Shown here one piece after another: positions 47,110 through 56,978 of a stretch of DNA of 64,000 bases. The translations under genes and the position numbers were made by a program. The DNA is from an uncultured bacterium (lineage in GTDB: Bacteria; Pseudomonadota; Alphaproteobacteria; CAJXXZ01; 1604HC). The notes below the pieces were generated by a model. The model was not told the origin of the DNA. It saw only the letters and a list, made by a program, of their open reading frames with translations, and searched no databases. The DNA lies in the NCBI GenBank assembly GCA_913063285.1, contig CAJXXZ010000001.1, positions 111,572 to 175,571 of the forward strand. The letters run 5' to 3'. Each line of letters starts with the position of its first letter. Within the stretch, counting starts at the first letter, position 1.

Positions 47110-47838
47110 ATGTGGAAAGTTAGAATTGGTACAATATTTCCTTCAATTTTTCCTGGTCCTTTAGGTGTTTCATGTATTGGTAAAGCTTTAGGATCTAAGT
47201 GGAACTTAAAAGTTGACGATTTGAGACAATTTGGTATAGGAAAACACAAAACTATAGATGATACACCATGTAGTGGTGGAGCTGGAATGTTGATGCGAGC
47301 AGATGTAATAGATGAATGGTTAAACAGTACAAAATCTGACTTGATAAATTATAAATATATTTATATGTCACCTAGAGGTTCAGTTTTAAACTCAAATATG
47401 TCTAAAATTCTTACTCAGAAACCGCTATGTATATTATGTGGTCGATTTGAAGGAGTAGATGCTAGAGTCTTAACGCATTGGAATATTGAAGAAATCAGCA
47501 TAGGTGATTTTATTTTATGCGGTGGAGAAGTAGCAGCTTTAGCATTACTTGAAAGTTGTGTACGGTTATTACCATCAGTGTTAGGTAATGCGAAATCGAT
47601 TCAGACCGAAAGTTTTGTACAAAATTTACTGGAACACGATCAATATACAAAACCAATAAAATGGGTTCCAAAGTGTTCAAAATCATCATATAATGTTCCC
47701 GAAGTTCTATTATCAGGTAATCACGGGAAAATAGAAAAATGGAAACTATTAAATCAGCAATCCATAACTGAATCTCGTAGACCTGATCTATGGAGTAAGT
47801 ACAATAGGAGGAAAAATGGACTTGCTAGCGATGTTTGA
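47110..47838 (+). CDS. trmD: tRNA (guanine-N1-)-methyltransferase
   Basis: Methylates G37 of tRNAs to prevent frameshifting. From ATG 47110 (MWKVRIGTIFPSIFPGPLG), 242 residues; an ATG five codons upstream is possible. The knotted SAM site shows TPCSGGAGMLMRADV, YMSPRGSVLNS, ILCGRFEGVDARV and IGDFILCGGEVAALAL. The end overlaps rplS by 23 bases. rimM and rpsP, usual operon partners, are not here; rpsP is at 49677 on the other strand. Confidence 0.96.
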   Translation: MWKVRIGTIFPSIFPGPLGVSCIGKALGSKWNLKVDDLRQFGIGKHKTIDDTPCSGGAGMLMRADVIDEWLNSTKSDLINYKYIYMSPRGSVLNSNMSKILTQKPLCILCGRFEGVDARVLTHWNIEEISIGDFILCGGEVAALALLESCVRLLPSVLGNAKSIQTESFVQNLLEHDQYTKPIKWVPKCSKSSYNVPEVLLSGNHGKIEKWKLLNQQSITESRRPDLWSKYNRRKNGLASDV

Positions 47839-48148
47839 AAAGCGTCATACACCGGAAAATGAAGCAATAACTAAAATGACGTCCGGAGATTTTATAAGAG
47901 TTAAAGTTCCGATACAAGAAAAAAATCGATCTTTTACAAAGATAATCGAAGGTTTATGCATAAGAAAGACAAGACAAACTTTTCTAATTTTGAGAAACAC
48001 TCGTTATGGATATGTAAAATGTAACTTTCCATTTGTTGGTAACTATGAAGTTGAAATTATCAAAAAAGGAAAGGTAAGACAATCTCGCCCCTATTACCTT
48101 GAGTTTGTAAGTAAGAGTAAAAGAAGAATTCCTGAACGAAGGGATTGA
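47816..48148 (+). CDS. rplS: Ribosomal protein L19
   Basis: 110 residues. TSGDFIRVKVPIQEKNRSFT and IIEGLCIRKTRQTFLILRNT correspond to the L19 core (GDTV-V-V---EG---R-Q-FEG-VI), and GKVRQSRPYYLEF to the conserved GKVRRAKLYYLR end. A strong AGGAGG sits six bases before the ATG inside the end of trmD. L19 lies at the 30S-50S interface. Confidence 0.93.
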   Translation: MDLLAMFEKRHTPENEAITKMTSGDFIRVKVPIQEKNRSFTKIIEGLCIRKTRQTFLILRNTRYGYVKCNFPFVGNYEVEIIKKGKVRQSRPYYLEFVSKSKRRIPERRD

Positions 48149-48180
48149 TATAAAAGCTTAAGTATACTAGAATATGATTT

Positions 48181-48570
48181 ATGGTTACTATACAACAACT
48201 TTGTCGAAGTGATACCAGTAAAAAAGGAGGAAGAGTTCGTAAGACTAAAAGAACTTCTTCTGCTCTTGGTGGAGCTCCTATGTTAAAAGGAGTTTGCCTG
48301 TCTGTTGAAACTACTACTCCAAGAAAACCTAACTCAGCTATTCGTGCTATTGCAAAATTAAAATTATCAAATGGAAGATTCATCACAGCCTATATTCCTG
48401 GCTTTAAGCCACATGGTTTACAGCAACACTCTTATGTAAATGTAATACATAAAGGTCCTCCTGATCTTGCAGGTATTCGACATCGTGTAGTTAGAGGTAG
48501 GCTTGATGCTCTTCCGCATGCAAATCGTAAAAATGCTAGATCAAAATATGGAGTTTCTAAGCCTAGTTGA
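48181..48570 (+). CDS. rpsL: Ribosomal protein S12, strongly diverged
   Basis: Decoding-centre protein of 129 residues, separated from its usual partners rpsG and fusA. VTIQQL and LKGVCLSVETTTPRKPNSAIR identify it, and RSKYGVSKP closes it. The near-universal TTTPKKPNSA is TTTPRKPNSA, placing Arg at the first Lys (Lys42/43 of streptomycin work). The next loop, normally PGEGHNLQEHS, reads PGFKPHGLQQHS, and the RVKDLPGVR loop reads PPDLAGIR, so the second classical Lys (87/88) is Pro while the methylthio-modified Asp is kept. The frame is intact with normal ends, so this is divergence rather than damage. Confidence 0.9.
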   Translation: MVTIQQLCRSDTSKKGGRVRKTKRTSSALGGAPMLKGVCLSVETTTPRKPNSAIRAIAKLKLSNGRFITAYIPGFKPHGLQQHSYVNVIHKGPPDLAGIRHRVVRGRLDALPHANRKNARSKYGVSKPS

Positions 48571-49110
48571 TAAAACTTATATATTAAAAAATTAAATTTC
48601 TCACCTTCTATTTTAGATTTAAAAAACAAAACATAATGATTAATATAATTAATGGAAAACGAAATAATATATTGCCGCAAGAAATATATTTAAAAATTTT
48701 TGTAATATTTTGATTTTAAGTGAGTCAATTACAATTTTAAATATAAAAATTTATGATATACATATGTAATTTAATCTTTTAAATTTTTATCAATACTCAA
48801 TATAATATATTAAATCAATTTTATATTTAGCTTTAAAATTTAACTATACATTATAAATAATTATTAAAAGATTTATCAATTTTCTACTAAGATTAATAAA
48901 TTATCAGATTCACAACTTAATTAAAATGTAATTATGTTCTTATCTATTTTTTATTCAAAACCCTTTTATTATATACTTATTAATATTAATAATATATTAA
49001 AATCAGAAGTATAAATTAATTTATATATAAAATATGTTGATTATTAGTCATAATATTTTGAGAATGCTTGATAAAGAAGTAAAAATAATACCAATTATAA
49101 TTCAAGATAA
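48571..49110. other. 540-bp spacer, nothing recognised
   Basis: Convergent gap between rpsL and cvpA. Very A/T-rich, no long frame, no RNA-like folding segment, no repeat that stands out. Confidence 0.6.
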
Positions 49111-49626
49111 TTATTGTTTAAATTCATCATAAAATGTTAGAGATATACCTTTTATCAAAGCCATAGATCCTTCAGAAATTCCATATGAAGCATCTATTTG
49201 CTTAGAGGGTTCAATAATCCAATTTAATGTATATACGTTTTTTATATCTTCAGGTTTTATATTTTCAAGATAATTAATAGAAACTACACCTACAAATAAA
49301 CCAGTTAATCCTCCAAGAGCGACATCTATAATTCTTAGTCGACCCATCACTTTTCGTACAATATCTAGTAAAATTTCAATAATCAAACTAAGAAAAGAGG
49401 CACATAATAGAGCTGTAATAACTTTTGTGGCAATTAATACGGTTGTACTTTCTCCAAGAATTGACTTTAACTGACTATAAATATATGATGATAGTTTTAG
49501 ACCTGAAAATAGACCAACCAAAACCGCTATTGAGTGTGTATATATTCCCAAAAAACCTATATAAGCAAATGAAACAATTGAGATAAATAGTATTACTACG
49601 CTTGCAGTTTCAAATAAATGTATCAT
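49111..49626 (-). CDS. cvpA: CvpA family membrane protein
   Basis: 171 residues with four hydrophobic segments and the CvpA-type motif RIIDVALGGLTGLFVGV (family ID--LG---G---G) in the third helix. CvpA homologues sit in the inner membrane and are linked to envelope stress and, in Escherichia coli, colicin V production. It follows rpsP by 50 bp and ends the acrA-acrB-rpsP-cvpA run. Confidence 0.72.
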   Translation of the reverse strand: MIHLFETASVVILFISIVSFAYIGFLGIYTHSIAVLVGLFSGLKLSSYIYSQLKSILGESTTVLIATKVITALLCASFLSLIIEILLDIVRKVMGRLRIIDVALGGLTGLFVGVVSINYLENIKPEDIKNVYTLNWIIEPSKQIDASYGISEGSMALIKGISLTFYDEFKQ

Positions 49627-49676
49627 TATAACCTCAATTCAATATATCTTAATTTAATTCTAAAATCAAGTTTATT

Positions 49677-49976
49677 CTATTTTGAATCTCTAGAAGCAGA
49701 TTTTTTTGGAGTATCATTATACTTGTATTCAGGCATAAGACCTTCTTTAGATAATAAACGATGAACTCTATCAGTTACTTGAGCTCCATTTTTTATATAT
49801 TTCTGTATTGATTCATTTGATCTAATCAATAGTTTTTGTCCATTCGACTTTTTAGGACTATATGTTCCTAATTTTTCTAGAAATGCACCATCTCTGGGAC
49901 TTCTACTATCTGCAGCTACTAAAAAGAAAACTGGATCCTTCTTTCTTCCACCCATAGCTAATCTAATTTTTAGCAT
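49677..49976 (-). CDS. rpsP: Ribosomal protein S16
   Basis: 99 residues. MLKIRLAMGGRKKDPVFFLVAADSRSPRDG is present in two contiguous blocks and matches the S16 start (M-KIRL-R-G-KK-P-Y-IVV-D-R--RDG); LEKLGTYSP and KNGAQVTDRVHRLL follow. The ATG directly abuts the stop codon of the RND pump, so S16 translation may depend on ribosomes finishing the pump gene. Its normal operon mates trmD and rplS are 2 kb away on the other strand. Confidence 0.95.
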   Translation of the reverse strand: MLKIRLAMGGRKKDPVFFLVAADSRSPRDGAFLEKLGTYSPKKSNGQKLLIRSNESIQKYIKNGAQVTDRVHRLLSKEGLMPEYKYNDTPKKSASRDSK

Positions 49977-52900
49977 TTAATCACCCAAATCTAGCTTATA
50001 TGGTTTACCAAATAATGTCAACCTAATTTTTTCACTCCAAGAGCAAATACAAGGAATGACAATTAAAGTAAATATAGTACCAATTGTTAAACCTCCTACA
50101 ATTACCCATCCAATTTGCAATCTAACTTCAGAACCTGTTTCATTAGACAGAATTAATGGTATAGCTCCTAATACCATGGCAGCTGTAGTCATAATAATCG
50201 GTTTTAATCTTAATTTTGCTGCATTAGTAATAGCATCATCTATTTCCATTCCTTGTTCTAAATAGGCATTTTTGAAAAAATCAACGATTAAAATTCCATG
50301 CTTTGTAATTAATCCTGTTAATGTGATCAGACCTACGACACTATAAATATTTAGATATACACCTGGTACGAAATATAGAGTAAATAATGCTCCAGATAAT
50401 GCTAATGGTACTGTACACATAACAATAAGAGGATAAAAGAAACTTTCAAATTGAGCAGCCATGACCAAAAAGACAAATGACATAGATAATACAATCATAA
50501 AGTACGTACTATTACTTTCATCTATTAGACTTTTGACATCTTTTCCTGGAGCAAGCCAATATCCTGATTTTGGTAATACATTACGTACAGATTGCTCAAA
50601 ATCTTTATAAGTCTTTAAAACGTCAAATCCATCTTTAACTTTTGCATATATGGTAAATGATCTAGCGCCATTTGTATGCTCAAATTGAGGTCTAGTACGC
50701 ACCTCATTTAAATAAATTAAATCTCTAATCGGAACAACATCTCTTTTATTATTTGAAATTATACTACTTCTTACATATAAACTTTTCAAACTCTGCTCAT
50801 CTCTTTGTTCATTTAATGGCACCCAGACTAAGACTGGATATAATTTTCTATCAATCTCAAAATGTGTGGCTGGAGGATTTCCTCTCATTGCTCTTGAAAT
50901 ATTTACTGCAGCATCATCTAAAGTAACTCCTAATGATAATGCTTTATCTCGATAAAAATTAATCTCGTATGTCTTATCAAATTTCATACTAGTAAATCTT
51001 ATATCATTTGCATCAATACCATCGACACCTCGAATATTTTTGACCACATGAGATCCAACCTCTTCCAATTCATCATAACTTTTATTTGTCATTAAAATTA
51101 AAGAAATTCCTTTATTATTACTTGAAGCACCAAAAGATGTATAATTTACGGCAAATGACGTCATCATTCCGCTAACATAAGGAGTAACATTATTCTTAAT
51201 CTCTTCTAATATGACTTTCGCTCCTGGTCTTTGATGTCTATCTTTTAATAGAACATATATCGAAGCATCTCCTGCTCCACTAGAGAAAGATACAAATACA
51301 GATTGTACTGAATTATTCTCTCTTATCTTTCGTTCCACTATGTCCAAAGTATCAGATAGATAGTTTACTTCGGCTCCAGATGGTGGATAAATATTAATAG
51401 AAATCGTACCTTGATCTTGCTCGGGAATTAAAACATATTCTAAACCGTACTGAAGTACAAAGTATCCTCCAACACCAAATAAAACAGCGAAAGCAATTAC
51501 TGATCTGCTCCATTTTAAGGCGGATTTTAAAATTCTCATATAAAAATTCTCAAATTGTTCAAGATATTCGTGAAACTTGTTGAGTATCCACCATTCTAAA
51601 TGTTTATCATCTTGTAACATGTATGCACTCATTACAGGAGTCAAAACAAGTGCAACTACTCCAGATACACAAACCATTCCAGCTAAAGTAATAGCAAATT
51701 CCTTAAAAACTATGCTTGTAAGTCCTGTTGTCAATGCAATTGGAGCATATACCGATACTAATGTTAATGTCATGGCAATAATTGAAAATTGTATTTCCTC
51801 CATACCAACATATGCAGCAATAAAAGAATTTTTTTGTTTACCAAGTTGCTGATGTATACTTTCTAATGCAACAATTGCATCATCGACAACTAATCCCGTT
51901 GCAAGTACCATTGATAATAAAGTTAATAGATTAATGGTGTACTGAAATAGATAAATAATGAAAAACCCACTTAGTAAACAAATTGGTATAGTTATTAAAG
52001 GAATAATTGTGGATCTCCAAGAACGTAAAAACAATAATACTACTAAGGAAACCAAAAATACCGCTTCAAATATTGCCTGATAAACCTGTGAGATAGATTC
52101 TTGAATCGGTTTTGCATTATCAATTGCAACTTCTAATTTTAGAGCTGAAGGTATGCTTCTTTGTACCTCTTTTAATTTTTCATATACTGTTTCAGCAATT
52201 GCAATTGGATTAGCTGTAGATTGAGCAACAACAGTAGCATTTGCTGCAATTTTTCCATTATATTTTACATAAGAATCTCGATCAAATTTTACAAGCTCAA
52301 CGTTTGCAACATCTTTAACTTTTATAATTTGACCATTTTGTTCACGTACAACAACTTCCTCAAAATCTTTAACTGTAGACAAACTACCTTTTATAGTTAA
52401 ATTATGTCTTCGATCACCAATCACCAGATTTCCTGCTGGTTGTCCACTAATATTTTGCTGCCCGATACTCTGAAAAACCTCATTTGAAGTAATTTTAAAA
52501 CTGGATAGTTTTGTGGTATTTAGCCATACATTCATCTGAAATGTACGTAAATCTGATCCAACTGTTCCTGAAACATTTACATTTGCAACTCCATTTATCG
52601 GCTCTAATACGGGCTTAATATATCTATATAGATAGTCACTTAACTCTCCTGGAGTATAACCATCTCCAGACAATATAATATATAAAAATCCTTTGTCAGA
52701 AGGATCAGATTTGGATATTACAGGCTCTTTTAAATTTGGTGGAAATTGACCTCTAATTTTACGCACTTTATTGTCAACATCAGATGCTGCTGAATCAACA
52801 GATCTATCGGAACTAAAATATAGAGAAATATTAACTCTACCTGTTTGAATACGACTAAACATATGCTCTAAACCTTCACAACTTGATAAAGATTCTTCCA

Positions 52901-53105
52901 TTAAATTAGCAATTTGAGATTCTACAACAGATGCTTCAGCTCCTGGAAAATCCATACTAACATTTATAATTGGAAATGATATTTTAGGATATTCTCGTAC
53001 AGATGTAGATCTCCATCCAACTAATCCTAATAGGATTATTCCAATATGAATCACCCAACTAAGCACAGGACGTTTTATAAAAAATCCTGCAATTCCGTGT
53101 CTCAT
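49977..53105 (-). CDS. RND efflux transporter, AcrB-like
   Basis: 1042 residues, proton-driven inner-membrane pump of the HAE-1 type. FIKRPVLSWVIHIGIILLG starts it; the two large periplasmic loops and about 12 membrane helices are visible. The proton relay Asp pair is in ATGLVVDDAIVALESI near residue 405 and the Lys in GLITKHGILIVDF near 940. Other marks: ITIPICLLSGFFIIYLF and VLGAIPLILSNETGSEVR. It overlaps the fusion-protein gene by four bases (ATGA). The outer-membrane channel TolC is not in the window. Confidence 0.93.
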   Translation of the reverse strand: MRHGIAGFFIKRPVLSWVIHIGIILLGLVGWRSTSVREYPKISFPIINVSMDFPGAEASVVESQIANLMEESLSSCEGLEHMFSRIQTGRVNISLYFSSDRSVDSAASDVDNKVRKIRGQFPPNLKEPVISKSDPSDKGFLYIILSGDGYTPGELSDYLYRYIKPVLEPINGVANVNVSGTVGSDLRTFQMNVWLNTTKLSSFKITSNEVFQSIGQQNISGQPAGNLVIGDRRHNLTIKGSLSTVKDFEEVVVREQNGQIIKVKDVANVELVKFDRDSYVKYNGKIAANATVVAQSTANPIAIAETVYEKLKEVQRSIPSALKLEVAIDNAKPIQESISQVYQAIFEAVFLVSLVVLLFLRSWRSTIIPLITIPICLLSGFFIIYLFQYTINLLTLLSMVLATGLVVDDAIVALESIHQQLGKQKNSFIAAYVGMEEIQFSIIAMTLTLVSVYAPIALTTGLTSIVFKEFAITLAGMVCVSGVVALVLTPVMSAYMLQDDKHLEWWILNKFHEYLEQFENFYMRILKSALKWSRSVIAFAVLFGVGGYFVLQYGLEYVLIPEQDQGTISINIYPPSGAEVNYLSDTLDIVERKIRENNSVQSVFVSFSSGAGDASIYVLLKDRHQRPGAKVILEEIKNNVTPYVSGMMTSFAVNYTSFGASSNNKGISLILMTNKSYDELEEVGSHVVKNIRGVDGIDANDIRFTSMKFDKTYEINFYRDKALSLGVTLDDAAVNISRAMRGNPPATHFEIDRKLYPVLVWVPLNEQRDEQSLKSLYVRSSIISNNKRDVVPIRDLIYLNEVRTRPQFEHTNGARSFTIYAKVKDGFDVLKTYKDFEQSVRNVLPKSGYWLAPGKDVKSLIDESNSTYFMIVLSMSFVFLVMAAQFESFFYPLIVMCTVPLALSGALFTLYFVPGVYLNIYSVVGLITLTGLITKHGILIVDFFKNAYLEQGMEIDDAITNAAKLRLKPIIMTTAAMVLGAIPLILSNETGSEVRLQIGWVIVGGLTIGTIFTLIVIPCICSWSEKIRLTLFGKPYKLDLGD

Positions 53106-54235
53106 AACATATCCTTATTAGCATTATCTGATGAATTATTCTTATCTTGATCAATTATATCAACTTCCATACCATCAATATTCATTAATCCTGACTCAAT
53201 TGATACTACACCCCCCTCTTTCAAACCATCTATAATTTCTACCAACTTTCCATCTCTAGCTCCAATTTTGATAGGAACTTTCATTGCAATACCCGACTCT
53301 ACCTTATAAACATAAAATTGATTTAATTGCGGAGTAGTAAGAATTGCTGATGCTGGAATAGCCAACACTCCATCTTTTGCAAACATCTCCACATTTACTC
53401 GTACAAAACTACCTATTACTAGATTTTCTTTATCTGCCTTCTTAAATTTTGCTCTTATCATTACCATATTAGTATCTGTTGCCTGAGGCTCCATTGCATA
53501 AATTGTCGCTATTTTTGGTAAAATATCTCCTTTTTCATCAAATATAATTTCTACATCCATACCAACTAATGTTTTTGACTGGGATGTTATGCTGGAAACA
53601 ACAGATTCCGGAAGTGCAAATTCAATAAATATATCCTGTGCTGAGCGAGAAATAATTGAGACTAAATCTTTATTTTCATAAACAGTACTACCTTTACTGT
53701 ATTGATGTAAACCTAAAGTACCATCAAAAGGAGCAAGAATCATTGTGCGATTATACTCTGCTAAAGCTCTTTCATAATCACCTTGAGCAGAATTATATTC
53801 AGCTTCTTTCATCAATACATCAGCATTAGACATATTTCCTTTTTTGTGAAGTGTTTTTGTACTATCATACTGATATTTTGCCATCTTCATCTTACCTGTT
53901 GCCGATTTTAACATTCCAGATTCAGAGCTATTTTCCAGTTCAAGAATTATATCTCCTTCTTTTACTAACTCATTATCAGATCTATGTAATTTTTTAATAA
54001 TTCCTCTTTTATCTGCTGTTATTGTTACTGATTTGGAACTTTTAATTCTACCAGAATAAGAAGCAAAACGCGCTATATTTTCTTTTTTTATACGAGTACA
54101 TTTTAGTTTGACTTTTTTTGGTAAAACAGTAACTTTTTCTCCACTAAAACCAAAAAATGAAGCTATATTACTAACCAAACCGTCAGCTATCACATTATTA
54201 ATAAATAAACACAAAAAAAGGAGCCTAAATGTCAT
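53102..54235 (-). CDS. RND efflux periplasmic adaptor, AcrA-like
   Basis: 377 residues with an N-terminal signal peptide (MTFRLLFLCLFINNVIADG). The lipoyl/barrel-sandwich halves show SVTITADKRGIIKKLHRSDN with VKEGDIILELENSS and later MILAPFDGTLGLHQYSKGS; between them is an alpha-helical hairpin with coiled-coil character. No lipobox Cys follows the signal peptide. It bridges pump and outer-membrane channel. First gene of the acrA-acrB-rpsP-cvpA run, 46 bp downstream of tRNA-Asn. Confidence 0.92.
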   Translation of the reverse strand: MTFRLLFLCLFINNVIADGLVSNIASFFGFSGEKVTVLPKKVKLKCTRIKKENIARFASYSGRIKSSKSVTITADKRGIIKKLHRSDNELVKEGDIILELENSSESGMLKSATGKMKMAKYQYDSTKTLHKKGNMSNADVLMKEAEYNSAQGDYERALAEYNRTMILAPFDGTLGLHQYSKGSTVYENKDLVSIISRSAQDIFIEFALPESVVSSITSQSKTLVGMDVEIIFDEKGDILPKIATIYAMEPQATDTNMVMIRAKFKKADKENLVIGSFVRVNVEMFAKDGVLAIPASAILTTPQLNQFYVYKVESGIAMKVPIKIGARDGKLVEIIDGLKEGGVVSIESGLMNIDGMEVDIIDQDKNNSSDNANKDML

Positions 54236-54281
54236 ATTCCTACCTTGAATAGAGAATATCAGAAAATGATAATAAAATCAA

Positions 54282-54353
54282 CTCCCCGGGCTGGATTCGA
54301 ACCAGCGGCCAAATGATTAACAGTCATTTGCTCTACCACTGAGCTACCGAGGA
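54282..54353 (-). tRNA. tRNA-Asn (anticodon GTT)
   Basis: 72 nt: acceptor TCCTCGG with CCGGGGA (one T-G pair), D arm GCTC/GAGC, anticodon loop CTGTTAA, T arm GCTGGTTCGAATCCAGC, discriminator G, CCA not encoded. Confidence 0.96.
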
Positions 54354-54360
54354 AAGACAA

Positions 54361-54431
54361 AGGCCGAAACCGGAATCGAACCGACATACAAGGATTTGCA
54401 GTCCTCTGCATAACCACTCTGCCATTCGGCC
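54361..54431 (-). tRNA. tRNA-Cys (anticodon GCA)
   Basis: 71 nt: acceptor GGCCGAA with TTCGGCC, anticodon loop CTGCAAA, T arm GTCGGTTCGATTCCGGT region, discriminator T as usual for Cys, CCA not encoded. Seven bases upstream of tRNA-Asn on the same strand. Confidence 0.96.
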
Positions 54432-55665
54432 AAATGTCACTCATATATTATGTACTAAAAAAATATGAAATCAAGTCTTTAATATATAAAAAAAATTATA
54501 CTTATTTAATAATTAATTTTAGCATGCTATTAATATGTAGATAAAATATTAATAAAAAATTAAATATTCATAGTATTTTTCTTAATTACTATAATAAATT
54601 TTCACTATTTTTATAGAATGGTATATTACAACATTCTAGTTAAGTGTATCATTTTTTATAAAGAAATTTGTTTTTTATCTTTTTATATTAAAGTATCTGT
54701 CGAATGTTATATATGGTTACTATAAATTTCATGACTTTAACTTATATATCTAGTATAGAACAGTTGTAATAAAAAGAATAATATAATTAATTATTCTTAC
54801 TTATTTCTATAATACTATATCAAAGATTCAAAAGTTTATATGTATTATTTCTAGTATTTTTTATATCAACCTTAATAATTTCAAGTTCTTATCATAACTT
54901 AGCTTAAAATATTTTAATTGCATTCTGCCTTTCTATTAACTTTGTATTTTTTTCTTTTTTTATTGATTAGATTTTCTAAATACCTACTAAAAAATCGTAA
55001 AATTCTTATCATTTATATTAAGGTTTTTAAAATTTTTTAAAATACTTGTTAAGCTTTATTCTATGAAGCACCTATCGATGACTCATGTTACTTTGCAGTG
55101 TAAATAAAATTAATTTTATGTTTTAAATCTCTATTTGCATCTTAAATAAAAAAATTCTCTTTTTTCATAAATTGGAATATAATATTAATTCCTATTTAAA
55201 AACTCTACTAGTCATCAAATTTCCAAGCTTTTTTTCATCTACTCTATTGATGAGTTTTTTATAGTCGATATCAATATTATTAAAGAGGTATCGTGTCAAC
55301 TGAATTATTCAAAACATATTTATGAGAGTCTCCTATATTTTATTAATGACTAGCTGAATTTGAATTTTGTTTTTAATGAAAGTAATACAATTTATCAATA
55401 ATAATAATTTCAGATGATCTTAAGGAAATACTTAAGTGTTTTAAATTTACTGTAGAAATATATATTATGATTATTTTAAGAAGCTTAGTAGATTTTTAAA
55501 GTCGAAATCATCTGATGGCTGATTTTTACACTTTTCTTGAGCTGATATATATGATAACTCATAAGTGAAATACTGTTATAAATTTGAAGAATATTTAACA
55601 GAAAATAGAATTTTAGTTAAGTAAAATAGAATATTTTTTAAATTGATGATTTATATTTTATAATA
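54432..55665. other. 1.2-kb spacer at the edge of the paralogue array
   Basis: No gene found. One short minus-strand open stretch (about 55471-55570) reads ELSYISAQEKCKNQPSDDFD and then a few more residues before a stop; it has the look of a secreted-protein start region and might be a remnant of the neighbouring array, but the match is too short to call. The rest is A/T-rich without repeats or RNA-like segments. Confidence 0.5.
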
Positions 55666-56803
55666 CTATTTTTTAAAATTTCTTCTTTTTTCAATTAAAA
55701 ATATACCATCCAAATTATAAACTTTTCTGCAATTAACATATTCTAATCCTCTGAATTGAGTCCATAATCTTTCCATTTCATTGTGATATGCGCTTTGATT
55801 CTTTCTATCTTTAGTATCTCTTTTTGTTTCTTTATGATATAAATTTACACATTCTGAATCATGACAATAAACATGTACCTTACAAACATCTTCTTCATTT
55901 ATAACATCTGCGCACCTACATTTCGCTTCATAAGCATACCAACAAACCCTTTTATTATGTTTTACACATCTTTTTGAAATATCCATACGTTTAGAATTTG
56001 GTAGAAGCATTAAAAAATCTATCTCCTTTATTACGCTCGGTACGGATAAGTAGGAACTTAATCTTACATATAAGCCTGCATATTTATCTACTCTTTTAGG
56101 AATTGGAATAATAGAATCACCTAATAATAAACCCTCATCTCCTTTATCAAAAACTATATGTGGTGATTCTTTACTAGTCACTTTTATATACTGATTTGAA
56201 GTTTCACCTGAACTATATAAATGAGAAATTCTTGATGAGTGTTGGAAAGGTAATAACTGTGATACATATGGAATATCCATAGTTACGTATTTATCAAGCA
56301 TCCAAGGTATTGCAACTTGATAAGAATATCTGAAAATACGTTTTTTTTGATTTTGATGTATGTAACAAATCTTGATCTTGCTGAAATGAAGTTTCTTGAA
56401 CCTGTAGAGTTTGAGACTGAGATGAATCTTCTTGATCAGACTCTATCTGAAAATGCTTAGATGTAGTCTCTTCACAATCTTCTGATCCTTCAGTAGATCT
56501 TACTGTAGGCTGTTCTGAAATACCGAGAGTAGTTTTATATGAAGGATATAAAACATAAAGAGAAGATATTTGCTCAAATTTTACTACTTGTGGTGTATTG
56601 AAAAAATCTTGATCTTGCTGAAACAAAGTTTCTCGAACCTGTAGTGTCTGGAACTGAGATGAATCTTCTTGAAAATCTTCTATCTTAGGCTTTTCAGTAT
56701 ATACCACTGCAGGAAGTTCAGGATATAATGCTGAGCTTTCAAAGGTGTCATTCCCTGCTAATATTAATATAAACATACATGTTAGTGTACTTTTATAGTT
56801 CAT
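55666..56803 (-). pseudogene. Secreted Cys/His-cluster protein, member A, split at an A8 tract
   Basis: Frame 1 (56803-56294) gives a signal peptide, MNYKSTLTCMFILILAG, and two repeats of a QDSSQ-QTLQV-ET-FQQDQD type. Frame 2 (to 55666) gives a conserved domain with NQYIKV, SPHIVFD, DKYAGLYVR and EIDFLMLLPNSKR, then the cluster C-x2-H-N-x3-C-x7-C-x-C and C-H-D-x2-C, and a C-terminal YNLDGIFLIEKRR. The frames meet at eight A on the coding strand (56341-56348); seven A would join them into one protein of about 380 residues. Either a recent pseudogene or a gene read through slippage. Paralogue of member B, downstream neighbours absent. Function unknown; probably exported. Confidence 0.75.
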
Positions 56804-56978
56804 AATTCATATTATTTATTGATAATTGATATTTTACAATATTATTTTTTAAATTTCTTATTTCTAAATTAAAAGTATACCATTGTCAGTATTAACTACT
56901 CTAAAATAACCCAATTTTAATTCTGTAGATTTAGTTAAGAGAGCTTATAGATTATAAAACTTCTTCCTTTTATTATAA

